Source: Batrachochytrium dendrobatidis JAM81 (Eukaryota > Chytridiomycota > Chytridiomycetes > Rhizophydiales). From it: a stretch of 64,000 nucleotides of DNA. The first letter of the stretch is position 1. Each line of letters starts with the position of its first letter. This document shows, one piece after another, positions 46,782-58,187 of the stretch. The notes beneath the pieces are model-generated. The model was not told where the DNA came from, did not search any database, and saw only the letters and a program-made list of their open reading frames with translations. The stretch lies in contig NW_006281103.1 in NCBI RefSeq assembly GCF_000203795.2, positions 691,658 through 755,657 of the forward strand, read 5' to 3'. A program made the position numbers and the translations under genes.

Positions 46782-49700
46782 ATGTTATACCACGTCACTG
46801 CTCATAAACCAGACTCGGTGTCTTCTGCCATTCGAGCAAATTTCACTAGTGCAAGTGATATCAATCTGATTGTCAGGTATATTCTCTATTTTATCCATAT
46901 CTTTAAAAAGTTTCTTGATTCTATATAGTTGACATGGTTGAAACTAATGTGTTGTGTCGGGATTGATTTCAATCCATCAATCGGACTACTTGCTCAGTAA
47001 ATGGTCACATCTTCAAATCTATTTGCTAGTTGATCAGGATAGACTTGAAGATGGCGAAGATACAAGAATGACGGACGAGTTTTCTACCAATATCGACTCA
47101 AATCCCACTGTTCGTAAATCACTTCGTCTTATTACAGATGTTCCCATCTATGGTCGTATAGCCTGCATTCATGCATTTCGTCCAGAGGTAAATTGTTTTG
47201 GTCTTGGTCTTGGTTTTGGCTGCTAGATCTGTATTCGCTAGTTCTATATTCGCTAGTTTTGCTTTAAAGCTAATTGCATTCAAAACAATGTGATGTTTGC
47301 AATCAGCAACTGTGTTATTTTATAACTCAAACCAGATGCTCTTGAACATCTGGTTTGAATAAACCCCAGTATTGTTTTTCACTCGACCCTTTTCTAGTCT
47401 CATCATGTAAACTGAGATCTGCTTGAATCAATAGTTAACACTAGTAATTATGCATTATTCAGCATCGTGATACAGATTTGATTTTTGTTAGCACTGAGAG
47501 AGGAAGCGTTATTGTTCTTTCATTTGATCAGCAAACACAAAGACTTGTTCCTGAAGCTACTGGCGATTTTAATGATCCGTCGTCTCGTTTGGCTGATCCA
47601 GGACAGATTGGGTTGGTTGATCCTCAAAATCGAATGATTGGATTACATATCCATCAAGGCAATTTCAAAATCATTCCCATGTTTCATTCTCAGATTTCCT
47701 TATCCAGCTGGAATTTACTTGTCAATTCAAGCCAATCTATTAAAGGAAAAGGTGTTGCTCGACCACCAGTCCCAGGAGAATTTGGAGAGGCCTTTAATGC
47801 AAAGCAAGTGTCGACTTTTTATTTTTTGATTCATACCACCAAATCTGTTTATTAATCATACGTGCTGTATAATACTCAGACTAGATGAATTGCATGTTAT
47901 ATCGCTTGCCTTGCTTCACGAGCCAATAGAAAAGCACCCTACTCTGGCCGTGCTTCATATGGATTCAAAGGAATCTAGATACGTTACCCAGTACGAAGTC
48001 GTTATTAAAGAAAAGGCGCTCGTATTAAAAAGTGCTGCTACAAAGGTTGAAAATGGCTCTTCTTTACTAATTCCTGTCCCTCTTGCTGCAGGTAATTAAA
48101 CCGTTTATCTTGATTCGCACGTTTATTTATCAAGCATAAATCTACCATTTAATTTATTGAACGGTTTGAGATACTGATTGCATTGATTTATATATCCAAT
48201 GACCTTTTGTATCTATCGTCGTCTTTTTTGGTCTCACTAGGAGGAGGAGTACTTGTTGTAGGAGAACAGTCCATTGCTCTACATTCCCCGTCGCTTCAAA
48301 AACCTATTATGCTGTCAATTAAGGCAACATTGATCAAATGGTATGTGTGATGTTGGACTTTTTATAGTTTAGTATAAACGCACCATCATATTGTTTGGTT
48401 TGCCACGATGACTCTTGAAACGCCATGACTCATAGTGTTGCATACTAAATATTTAGCTTCAATCAAGTCGATGTTGGATTCCGTTATCTACTTGGCGACT
48501 ATGAAGGACAATTGTATATTCTTGCAATCATTTTTGCAAATGGCACTGCGCGAGAACTTAAAATGACTCCAGTGGGCCAGGTATGTGCTATTCATTACTG
48601 ATTCAATTCTAAATACTCTGAATAGACTTGGTAAATCAAACATATACCGTGCTTTCTATCCTTTTGACTAATGTTTGTTTTAAAATATTCTTAATGGCAC
48701 TATACTATGTTTAGACTGTTCAAGCTTCAAGTTTGACATATCTCACAGATGGATACCTTTTTGTTGCCTCGCATTTTGGCGACTCGGAGCTATATCTAAT
48801 TGTACCGGAAGATGCAAATACTGGAAATGTATTGACCCTGTGTAAAACCTTTTCTAATTTAGCACCCATCAGCGACTTTTGTGTAGTGGATATTGAAAAG
48901 CAAGGACAGGCTCAGATAGTTGCATGCAGTGGTGCTCAACGAGATGGCTCAATTCGAATCATTCGAAATGGCATTGGAGTAGAAGAAATTGGACAGTTGG
49001 ATGATATGGAAGAATTGACTGGCGTATGGGCATTAAAGCCGTATAGTGCTGCACGTCACGATAATGTTTTGGTTCTTTCATTTATTGGAGAAACAAGGCT
49101 GCAAAAGTTGGATGGCGATTCAATGGCTGAGATGGATATGCTGGGCAATTTCAAGACTGCCGAGCGGACTTTATGGTGTCAAAATCTTTCATCTGACATG
49201 GTTGTTCAGGTTTGTTTTTGATGCATATTATATGGGATATTTAAAAAAGATGCATCATGCTGCTTTTTAAATGTAGCAATACCAACTTTGGTTCTAATGC
49301 TTTTATTCAACCGTATTCTACTCCTGTATGTTTAGATTACTTCACAAAGCATTACGATCTTGACCATTGAAGGATGGACGACTGTTGCTGAATGGTGTTT
49401 TGATTTAGGAGCAAGTGTTACACACGCCAGTGTTTACCAAAACATGATTTTGGTTTCACTTGGTGGAGGCATGATTCACTTGTTTGAATTCAACGATCGA
49501 GAGCTTGTTATGAAAAGGTGCAAATTGTCTGGTGTTTCTACCACTTTTTACTGTACAAGCAGTCTAACTTAGTCTGAACATGTATTTTTGTTTTTGAATT
49601 GTCAAGGTCTATTCAAATCCAAGTTGAAGTATCATGTCTTCATATTTGCAAAATGGAGGAGTTGAACGTCTGTCTTTGTGCTGTTGGATGCTGGGAGGAT

Positions 49701-51789
49701 AACAGCGTCCGTCTTTTGAAAATTCCAGATCTTTCTGAAATTCAAAAAGAAATTCTTCCAGGAGGTAAGCATTTGTAGCAAGTACAAGTATTGCTTTAAA
49801 CTATACTTGTATTTTACTTCTGCCATCATGTAGACGAACTGCTTATAGTCACCAAGAACTAGATATTCATGTTTATATTATATTCACTATTTAGACACCA
49901 TTCCTCGTTCAATTTTGCTTGTAGAGTTTGATAACTTGCCTTATCTGCTGGTTTCGCTTGGTAAGCCCATTCCAGAGCATGAATGTTTTATAAACACTAA
50001 AATGCCAACTGTTGACGATCTGATATCAAGAGCTAATATGTCACAACGTGTTAGGTGATGGTCAACTTTTTAATTTCCGTATTGGAAAGTCCCTGAAACT
50101 AGCTGATCGCAAAAAAATTACCCTTGCAACTCAGCCAATTACTCTTCGCACATTTCAGTCGCATGGCAGAACCCATGTTTTTGCTGCTTCTGATCGCCCC
50201 ACTGTCATTTTTGTAAAATCGGGGCAGCTACTTTACTCGAACGTGAATGTTCGTGAGATTTCGCATGTATCTCCCTTTAATAGTCATATGGCGGAAGGTG
50301 CTCTTGCATTTGCATCTGATGGTGCGCTCAAGATTGGCACTATTGAAACGGTACAAAAATTACACATCAAAACCATCAAGCTTGGTGAAACTCCGCGGCG
50401 GATTGCCTATCATGATGTAAGCCATACATTTGGGGTTCTTACCGTGTTTTCTCGCAATTTGCCAAACGGAGATTTGGCAGATATTTCGTGCCTACGGCTT
50501 CTTGATGGGCAAGGATATGAAGGTAGGCTACATTAGCATGCAGTTGTAAAATGGATTTTGCTCAACAGATCAGACAGCTGAGATTGTCTAGTTTGACTAT
50601 TAATCAACTTTACTGACATCTTCACCATATTCATAAAGTTCTCGACAGTATTGAGTTGCAGCCGTTTGAAATTGCGTCTAGCTTGATTACTATTCGATTT
50701 ACAGATGATGATACGCTATATTATACAGTTGGTACAGGATTTGCCTTTCCTCACGAAGACGAGCCAGTTCGTGGTCGAATTTTGGTGTTCAAGGTGAACG
50801 ATATGAGGCTGCTTCAGCTGGTGCACGAGTATGATATTCGAGGCTCAGCATACAGTTTTGTTTCTGTCCACGGTCGATTGGTTGCAGGTGTCAATAGTAA
50901 TGTTATGGTTTTACGCTGGAACTCGGATACATCTTTATTGGAACTACAGTCCATGAATCACGGGCATGTTTTAGCACTTTCATTGGCAGTTCGTGGTGAC
51001 TTTATTTTAGTGGCAGATCTCATCAAATCTATCACTCTTTTGCAATTTGATTTGGCAACAGACAGTTTAAAGGAGCTTGCGTACGATGCAGACAGCAATT
51101 GGATGACTGCTGCTGAGCTGATTGATGATGATACGTTTCTTGGTGCTGATAGCAGCATGAATATCTTTGCATTAAGCAAGCAGGGCGACCAAGTGTCTGA
51201 AGAAGAAAGACAGCGATTGCGACCCAAGGGATGGTTTCATACTGGTGAGCTTATCAATCGATTTAGAAAAGGATCATTGACGTTACATGCTACAGATGAG
51301 ACTCTTGCACTTCCTGCCATACCGGAAATTCTTTATTGTACTGTGCACGGCGCTATTGGGGTAGTAGCACGGATTCCATCTGATGAAACTGCCAAAATTT
51401 TATCAACGTTGCAAGAAGCGTTAAAAAGTGTTGTACAAGGAGTCGGCGGTTTAATTCACTCAGAGTAAGCTTTGCAACATTGTTTCTCCAGAAATCACTA
51501 TGCTTACATTTTATTTTTTTATCTTGACATTTTTGCGTCTACCGATCCCATATGATCAACCCTTACAACGAAATGGATGTGTTGTAGCTGGAGGAGATAT
51601 CGCACAGAGCGTCGATCCATTAAGAGTGCTGGAATTATTGACGGTGATTTGATTGAATCGTTTCTTGAACTTGACCGTAGTATGCAGGACCATGTTTTTA
51701 CACAAGTTGCTACTCAGGTTGCCGGATCGACTCCAGTTACATTAGAGACTCTTACAAAAATGGTCGAAGACTTGACTCGAATCCATTAG
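46782..51789 (+). CDS. DDB1: DNA damage-binding protein 1 (DDB1), CUL4 adaptor
   Basis: DDB1 is the three-propeller adaptor that links CUL4-RBX1 to DCAF substrate receptors. From ATG 46782 (MLYHVTAHKPDSVSSAIRANF) to TAG at 51787-51789, in more than ten exons. Family landmarks are ITDVPIYGRIACIHAFRPE, IGLVDPQNRMIGLHIHQGNFKIIP, GGVLVVGEQSI-type GGGVLVVGEQSIALHS, VDVGFRYLLGDYEGQLYIL, HFGDSELYL, SGAQRDGSIRIIRNGIGVEE, LGDGQLFNFRIG, FAASDRPTVIFVKSGQLLYSN, IGTIETVQKLHIKTIKL, DDDTFLGADSSMNIF, and the C-terminal WRRYRTERRSIK...GIIDGDLIESFLEL...EDLTRIH. The final block is the helical CTD. Two GT donors around the propeller joins are typical of short introns of the locus. The length is close to that of animal DDB1. 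Confidence 0.95.
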
Positions 51790-51948
51790 TTGTTTTATTA
51801 AAAATAAACGTATTCTTTGCTTTAGGGTATGTATCCATATCAGAACCTTGTCAAGCTACAATAAAACACCTCATTTAAACACACTTGATATATGGTATAT
51901 CACTAAGCTTCATTGTAATGTCCAGTAAATAAGTTTGATGATTGAAAA

Positions 51949-54162
51949 CTATTTCTCGACTCCAAAGGCGGGAATTCCAGTGATGGCGCGGCCAATAATG
52001 AGAGCATGGACGTCATGGGTACCTTCATATGTGTTGACAGATTCAAGGTTCATGGCGTGACGAATGATGTGGTATTCATCAGATATACCATTTCCACCCA
52101 GCATATCACGGCAGTCACGAGCAATGGCAAGCGCCTTTCCACAGCTGTTACGCTTAACAGTGGAGATCATTTCGGGAGCAGCCTTGTCTTGATCCTTGAG
52201 TCGTCCAACTTGGTATGCAGCCATGGTGGCAAGACCAATCTAAAAGTAAAATTTAAACACATTAGTACACGTAATCCATCATGTTACAAAGCACTTGTTT
52301 CCCTTGGAATGTTACCTCGCTGACAGCATCGGCAAGTTTCTTTTGAATAAGCTGGAAACGGGCCAAAGGAACTCCAAATTGCTTTCTGTTCAAAACATAC
52401 TCGCGAGCACTTTCAACACAGGACTCGGCAGCTCCAAGAGCACCCCATGCAATTCCGAAACGAGCATTGTTAAGACATCCAAAAGGTCCCTAGTGTTTAA
52501 ATGTGTCAACAAGGTCAGTACAGCAAATTGATATCAACAGACAAGAATCAACTCAATCAAAGCGTATCCAACAAACAGTACATGCCTTAAGCCCCTTGAC
52601 AAGAGGAAGCATATTGGATACTGGGATCTCGACATCATCCATCATGATCATGCCAGTGCATGAGGCGCGAAGCGAAAGCTTGCCTTTGATGGTAGGAGTC
52701 TCAAGCCCTGGCATACCACGCTCAAGAATGAATCCACGAATTTCATTATCGTCAGTCTTGGCCCATACGACAAAGACATCTGCAATAGGAGAGTTGGAAA
52801 TCCATGTTTTTGAACCGTTCAAAACATATGTCCCGCCAAGCTTTGTAGCGCGAGTTTCCATACCGCCAGGATCAGAACCATGATTAGGCTCGGTAAGACC
52901 AAATGCACCAATCTTTTTTCCAGTTGCTAAATAAACGTCATTGCAATATTAGTTTCCTAAAACAGAAATGTCAAATTCATATAAATTTTAACTAGTAAAA
53001 ACCAACCAAGATCAGGAAGGTACTTTTCACGCTGCTTCTCGGTACCATAACTAAGTAAACAAGAATTGATTACACAAAAGTGATCATACAGACAAAATCA
53101 TATTGAACTAAATTAGTTACTACGGCCACAATGAAATCATTGCTTAAATAGGATTAGAGTCAATTGAACAATAACAGAAATATTTGGACGAGACTTACGC
53201 ATAGATAGGATACATAACAAGAGAAGACTGCACACTCATAGCGCTACGGTATCCACTGTCAACACTATTATTGCAATTTAATTAGATATTAAAATGTTAA
53301 ACAAGTTTTAGCACAGTGCATTGAGTTCAGGAATAAATTTACCGCTCAACTTCACGAGCAATCAAGCCGTAAGCAACAGACGAAACACCGGAACATCCGT
53401 AACCGTCAATGGTAGCACCGAGCAAGCCAAGTTCACCCATCTCGCTCATGATTTCACGAGCAAAGTCTGTCAGGTTTATCCCAAAACACACCAGAAAACT
53501 TTACATTAGATTCATACTTTACGATCATCCACACAGATATACAAGATATTCAGTTTGTACCTTCATTACGATATGCGTCAATGATACGGGGTTGCAGCTT
53601 GGACTGACAGTACTGACGAGCAGTATCACGAACGAGTTTTTCCTCCTCTGTTAGCAAGGATTCGAGATTAAAAGGATCTTTATAATCAAACTTGGCAAAC
53701 TTTGCAGGACCAAAGCCAGCACCACCAGCCATCAGTGGTGATTGCAGTGAGAACATGCGAGTGGAGGCTTCATTTAAAACACCCGTAATTCAACATCAAT
53801 GAATTAGCCATTCTACAAATCAATACAAAAATCAGACATTCATGATTGCCTGTCAGCAATGAGTGCACACAATCAAGGCAAGCCGAATGATTGGTGAATG
53901 CGACAGCAAATATTTCAAATAAGTTGAACTGATGGCAATGCATTGAACAGCATTGGCTGAATTCAAGTATAAAACTGGATTCAGCAAACAAGATTCAAAC
54001 TGCAGTCTTGAGTCCAGCAATGATCAATCAAATGGACTGACTGACTCGAGAATACTCTGCAGCAGTTGAATTCATAGCGACTTGAACAACCAACGACATC
54101 AATGAATGCATACCATGTTTGCAAGCACCCAGCGTACGAACAGCAGCAGCAGATCGAAACAT
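51949..54162 (-). CDS. GCDH: glutaryl-CoA dehydrogenase, mitochondrial
   Basis: This FAD enzyme oxidises and decarboxylates glutaryl-CoA to crotonyl-CoA in lysine and tryptophan breakdown. The first exon (54162-54114) encodes [16 protein letters not shown], an amphipathic mitochondrial presequence. Later exons give [74 protein letters not shown] (the FAD/substrate motif), [33 protein letters not shown] and [20 protein letters not shown]. The end carries [20 protein letters not shown], where Glu is the catalytic base of the family. About nine exons, stop at 51949. It diverges from BRF1 with 130 bp between start codons. Confidence 0.95.
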
Positions 54163-54213
54163 TGCAATTTTGTGACTCAAATCGACTCGATTTTGTTCAA
54201 ATTAAATACATAA

Positions 54214-54231
54214 TCACGTGCAATCACATGA
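54214..54231. promoter_or_regulatory. E-box pair between GCDH and BRF1
   Basis: TCACGTGC (54214-54221) is followed 2 bases later by TCACATGA (54224-54231). It is 52 bp from the GCDH ATG and 62 bp from the BRF1 ATG, in the middle of a divergent promoter. Resembles the paired palindromes at 35339-35360. Confidence 0.5.
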
Positions 54232-54292
54232 CTAATGAACAAATTGATTCGCGAATTCAACCTTTTTATCGCTTGTTCGTATTGGCATCAAC

Positions 54293-56609
54293 ATGGTTCA
54301 ATGGCATTGTCAATACTGCGGCCCCACTGAGGCAGAGACTGATGAGCGAATGGGTCACATCGTTTGTCTGGAATGTGGTGCAGTAAGTTGTATTACACTG
54401 ATTGTTCATGTATCGATATATCAGAAACGCATCGCTTGGCTGTTGCATTCGTTAATTCAGCTGTAGTCTATTTGGCTTGCTAATAGTCATGAATGTATGA
54501 TCAGGTTTTGGAAGAAAATACTATTGTTTCGGAAGTCACATTTTCTGAGACATCTAAAGGCTCTGCAATCGCTGATGGCTTTCAACTTTCTACCGGACAG
54601 GGTAATATTGACAATTTTGCCTATTAAATCTGTCATTGGACTTTTTGAATCCATCACAATCTTTTTATTGACAATAGCATCTTGACATCCCAAAATGTAA
54701 TTCGGTATTCTTTAGCTCGTGCATCCAATCGTGGTACTTTTGGTCTTATTCGAACAGGCGGTCAGGAATCTCGTGAACAAACACTACAAAATGGTATGAT
54801 TTGTAAAGCAGAGTTGCAATGCATTCATCTTTTCAAGGTGTATTCAAGCCTTTTTATCAATATACGTGAATTTGTGGAACGTTATCTACAAAACACCCAA
54901 TCAATACAAATGTATTTATCATTTTCATGCTTTTGTTTTTGAAATCAATAGGCCATCGTCGCATTCAAGAAGTTGCAAATCAACCCCAGATTCGAATGAA
55001 TGAACGTTTGGTTGGTCATGCACGCAGATTCTTCAATGTTGCTGTGGTTAATAATTTCACAAAAGGCCGGAAATCTGGAAATGTTGTTGCTGCATGTCTC
55101 TATATCGTATGCCGACTGGAGAAAACTGCTCATATGCTGATTGACTTTGCCGATGCATTATCTGTAAGTAATGTTGTTCAAGTTGAACCTGTTTGTTTAG
55201 GAACTTGATGCATGTTTTTCACGACTATTGCTTGAATCTAATTGCATTTCAATCAACCATGCTACATGGCCTTGTTTATCAATCCCAGACAAACGTATAC
55301 CAAGTGGGTGCCACATTTCTTGCATTATGCAAAATTTCTGGTGTTGATAAAATGCCGTTGGTGGATCCATCGCTTTATATTTCCAGATTTGCTGCAAAAC
55401 TCGATTTTGGAGAGGACACTCAAAATATTGTAAAAGATGCAAATCGACTTGTGCAGCGCATGTGTCGAGACTGGATGCAGACAGGGAGACGACCTGCTGG
55501 AATTTGTGCTGCAAGTAAGCAATCTAAATGATGCTTTGAACCTTTATGCTCAACTCGTGCATGATGATGCAGTTATTTTTTGTTGATTGTGACGTTATTC
55601 TTACCAACATTGAGCTGCTCTACTATTATTTAATGCTTTGTCACAAGGTCTTTTTGTTGCTTCACGAATGCACAATCACAATCGCACAATTAGAGAAATT
55701 ATCTTGGTAGTGAAAATCTGCGAAGCTACATTGCGGCGAAGACTTAGGGAGTTTCGTGAAACACCTTCAAGTAATCTCTCTGTCCAGGATTTTCAAACCA
55801 TTTGGCTTGAAGGAGAAAGGGATCCGCCCTCATTTGCACCACCCAAAACTCGTAAACACGAACCAGCGAGCCAATTGTTTGAAGACAGTAATGGTGATTC
55901 AAAAGCAAAAATAGAGCAAGCATTCAGCTCTTTAAAAGAATCCGTGTTGGCTGGGGATGATGACGAAGATTTGGAAGATTTGAATGAACAGCAACTCTTG
56001 AGCTTTGAACAGAGTCTTATACAGGTCTACAACAAAACAGAGGCTGATGCTACTCACCAGATCCATTACTCTGATAATCTCTCAGATCTGGATGACGACC
56101 AAGAGATTCAAGCCATGATTGATGTTACTCCTGAAGAAGTAGAATTTAAAGAGGCTATTTGGACCGAAGAAAATAAGGAATGGATTTTGCGACAACAAGC
56201 CAAGGCTGCATTAGGCATTGGTCTAGCTGAATCTGAAAAGCGTAAGCCCAAAAAGGTGAGCCTAGTGTTTATTTTTTGATTGACAAACTCTGTTACTTGA
56301 TTTACTGATACTACGGTATGCATTACTTTCAATGACTGCTATTTTTAGAGACCTAGGGTTATTCGATCGTACGAGGCACCTACTGCAGCAGAGGCTGCCA
56401 AAAATCTGGTCATGTCCAAGCCTACACTTTCTAAAAAAATTAATTATGGTGTTTTGGAAACGCTGGTAGGTTTTTTTGTTTATCCAAGATGCAACTTGTC
56501 ACAATATCAACGAGCCAACTTTGTTGAAATATACTGTCTGCTGCTTAATCTATTTGAATAGTTTGAAAAGACGGAGAAATCTGAAAACGAGTCTACAAAC
56601 GGTATTTGA
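54293..56609 (+). CDS. BRF1: transcription factor IIIB subunit BRF1
   Basis: Brf1 is the TFIIB-related factor that recruits RNA polymerase III to tRNA and 5S genes. ATG 54293 opens an N-terminal zinc ribbon (WHCQYCGPTEAETDERMGHI, then VCLECGAVLEENTIVSE) with the four Cys ligands. The first cyclin fold reads RIQEVANQPQIRMNERLVGH...GRKSGNVVAACLYIVCRLEKTAHMLIDFAD. The second reads YQVGATFLALCKISG...MCRDWMQTGRRPAGICAA...ASRMHNHNRTIREI-VKICEATLRRRLREF, followed by LSVQDFQ. A Brf1-specific acidic C-terminal part includes RPRVIRSYEAPTAAEAAKNL. About eight exons end at TGA 56607-56609. The C-terminal region is shorter than in yeast Brf1, though the TBP-binding segment appears to be retained. Confidence 0.95.
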
Positions 56610-56881
56610 AGATCTTGAAACGTAAAACTATTCTATTGTATAATAAATCCGAATGCGATCACACTGTTTTGGTATACTGATCTATGGTCAAGATAAGTGA
56701 TAAAATGGCAGAACCCCTCCCGATTACACAATGTATGATGTTGATACACGTGTCAAAACAGTTTATTGTTGCAATCCCAGCCATTGTAATGCGTTGCCAT
56801 ACTCATTTGCCTCGTCAAACGCCTCACAGGTCTAGATTGCCATTCAGCAAGTCAATTTGTCAGTCAAAGGTGTTGGCATAT
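56610..56881. other. gap between BRF1 stop and repeat copy G
   Basis: A 272-bp stretch holding the BRF1 3' end and one ACACGTGT E-box (56747-56754) that is not near any gene start. No coding sequence is credible; the open frame 56684-56905 runs into the repeat. Confidence 0.4.
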
Positions 56882-57266
56882 CTACAGCCGTATTCGGGTA
56901 AATAAAACACTAAGCAAGGGAGTCAAAGTACATAATAAACAGCCGGTTTCATATTTGATGGACACCAAATTGACTGAGCAATATTGTAACCTCGGAATTT
57001 CTTGACAAAGCCGAGTGGTGTTTCTCCTGGTGATTGGATGGAAACAGCTTGCATTCCTGCAATTTTTGTTTTTTGGACACGAACGTATCTGATAGTTTAA
57101 GATACAAATGGAGTTTGACAGCAATCCAACCCAATATCTGGATTGTAATGGATGAATCTGGTAAGAGTTGAAAAGCGCAACGAATATCCAGCCATTGCCC
57201 ATTTCAAAGTAGAATATAGACAATCACTGCAGGATAAAGTCTCATTTTACATGAATATGGCTGGAA
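56882..57266. mobile_element. TIR repeat family, copy G (abuts glutaredoxin-like gene)
   Basis: The left end ACAGCCGTATTCGGGTAAAT near 56884 pairs with an inverted right end TCATTTTACATGAATATGGC near 57242-57261. It is about 380 bp. The internal blocks AATGGATGAATCTGGT, AAAAGCGCAACGAATATCC and ATCACTGCAGGATAAAG match copy A. The right end stops within a few bases of the stop codon of the next minus-strand gene. Confidence 0.72.
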
Positions 57267-57267
57267 T

Positions 57268-57898
57268 TCACTCAATTGAATAAATATTCTGCAGAGCAAT
57301 GAATTCATCCTTTAGATATAAAATAGTCACACTATATTCTTCATCAGTGGTATAGCATCTGAATCAATCGTACCCCTTTGTATTCTCCATCAACAAAGAT
57401 TTGCGGAATGACATTGCTTCCAGACTTGGACTGCATATACTTTTTAGCATCCCTGGATCAGTGATCCACAAGCATAGACAGTTTTAAAGTTAGGATTTTC
57501 CAAATTAAACGATACATACAAGTATACAAACTATAATTAACTTACTCTTCAGCAGCGATATCCAGCATAGTATATGGCACTTTATGGGCAGCCAATAGGT
57601 CTTGAATTCTGGACTGAGCTTTCTTGACCTAGTTGCATGCCACCATATAGAGTTAATGATCGATAGTTATTACTATGTAAAGATTCAAATGCTCTATTGA
57701 AAGATAAACATGTGCAATGTGACTAGTATTCACTCATGATGGAATCATCCAACTCAAACCAATGTGTTTTGTAGAGTCACTAATAAGAAATTCTGTAACA
57801 AGATGCAGTGTCAACAGATATCAATAAATATTCCTAACCTTGACCATACCAGAAACACTGGAATAGTAAAGTGTTACTCGTGGAGCTTGTTCAGACAT
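57268..57898 (-). CDS. small thioredoxin-fold (SH3BGR/glutaredoxin-like) protein
   Basis: Four tiny exons, 57898-57839, 57628-57546, 57452-57374 and 57309-57268, total 264 nt (87 aa). The frame closes exactly. The protein reads MSEQAPRVTLYYSSVSGMVK, KAQSRIQDLLAAHKVPYTMLD, KKYMQSKSGSNVIPQIFVDG and EYKGDEFIALQN. The order beta-alpha-beta, cis-Pro region VIPQIF and closing EYKGDEF is that of glutaredoxin-fold SH3BGR-like proteins. The active-site CxxC of true glutaredoxins is absent (SSVSGM instead), so thiol-transferase activity is unlikely. The stop codon lies against repeat copy G. Confidence 0.78.
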
Positions 57899-58187
57899 TG
57901 TGAATAATGTGGAAAGTGAATTCAATTGGTTTCAGGATTATAAACGATTGACCGACTCATTCTCAAGTCGAATTAAAATCTTGTACAAAATAATAAAATG
58001 ATATTCTGCTAAATAAGCTGAAAGAGCCAGTTCTGCTGTAACCAACTAATCTCAAGTTTAACTGGATTTTTACATTTGATTTTAAGTTTAGAATCCAAAC
58101 TTGATTTGGTCAAGAAATTAAAGCTTATTTAGTTTAATGTTTCTAACAAGATAATCTTGATTCTCTAATTACAATAATACTGTATAT
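57899..58187. promoter_or_regulatory. divergent promoter, glutaredoxin-like/PH-domain genes
   Basis: 289 bp separate the two diverging start codons. AT-rich, with runs such as AAGTTTAACTGG and TTTAAGTTTAGAATCC in imperfect copies. No palindromic E-box here. Confidence 0.4.

Noticed and set aside
56747..56754. ACACGTGT E-box
   Set aside because: It has the CACGTG core but lacks the TCA/TGA flanks and lies more than 1 kb from the nearest start codon, so I do not count it with the promoter set.
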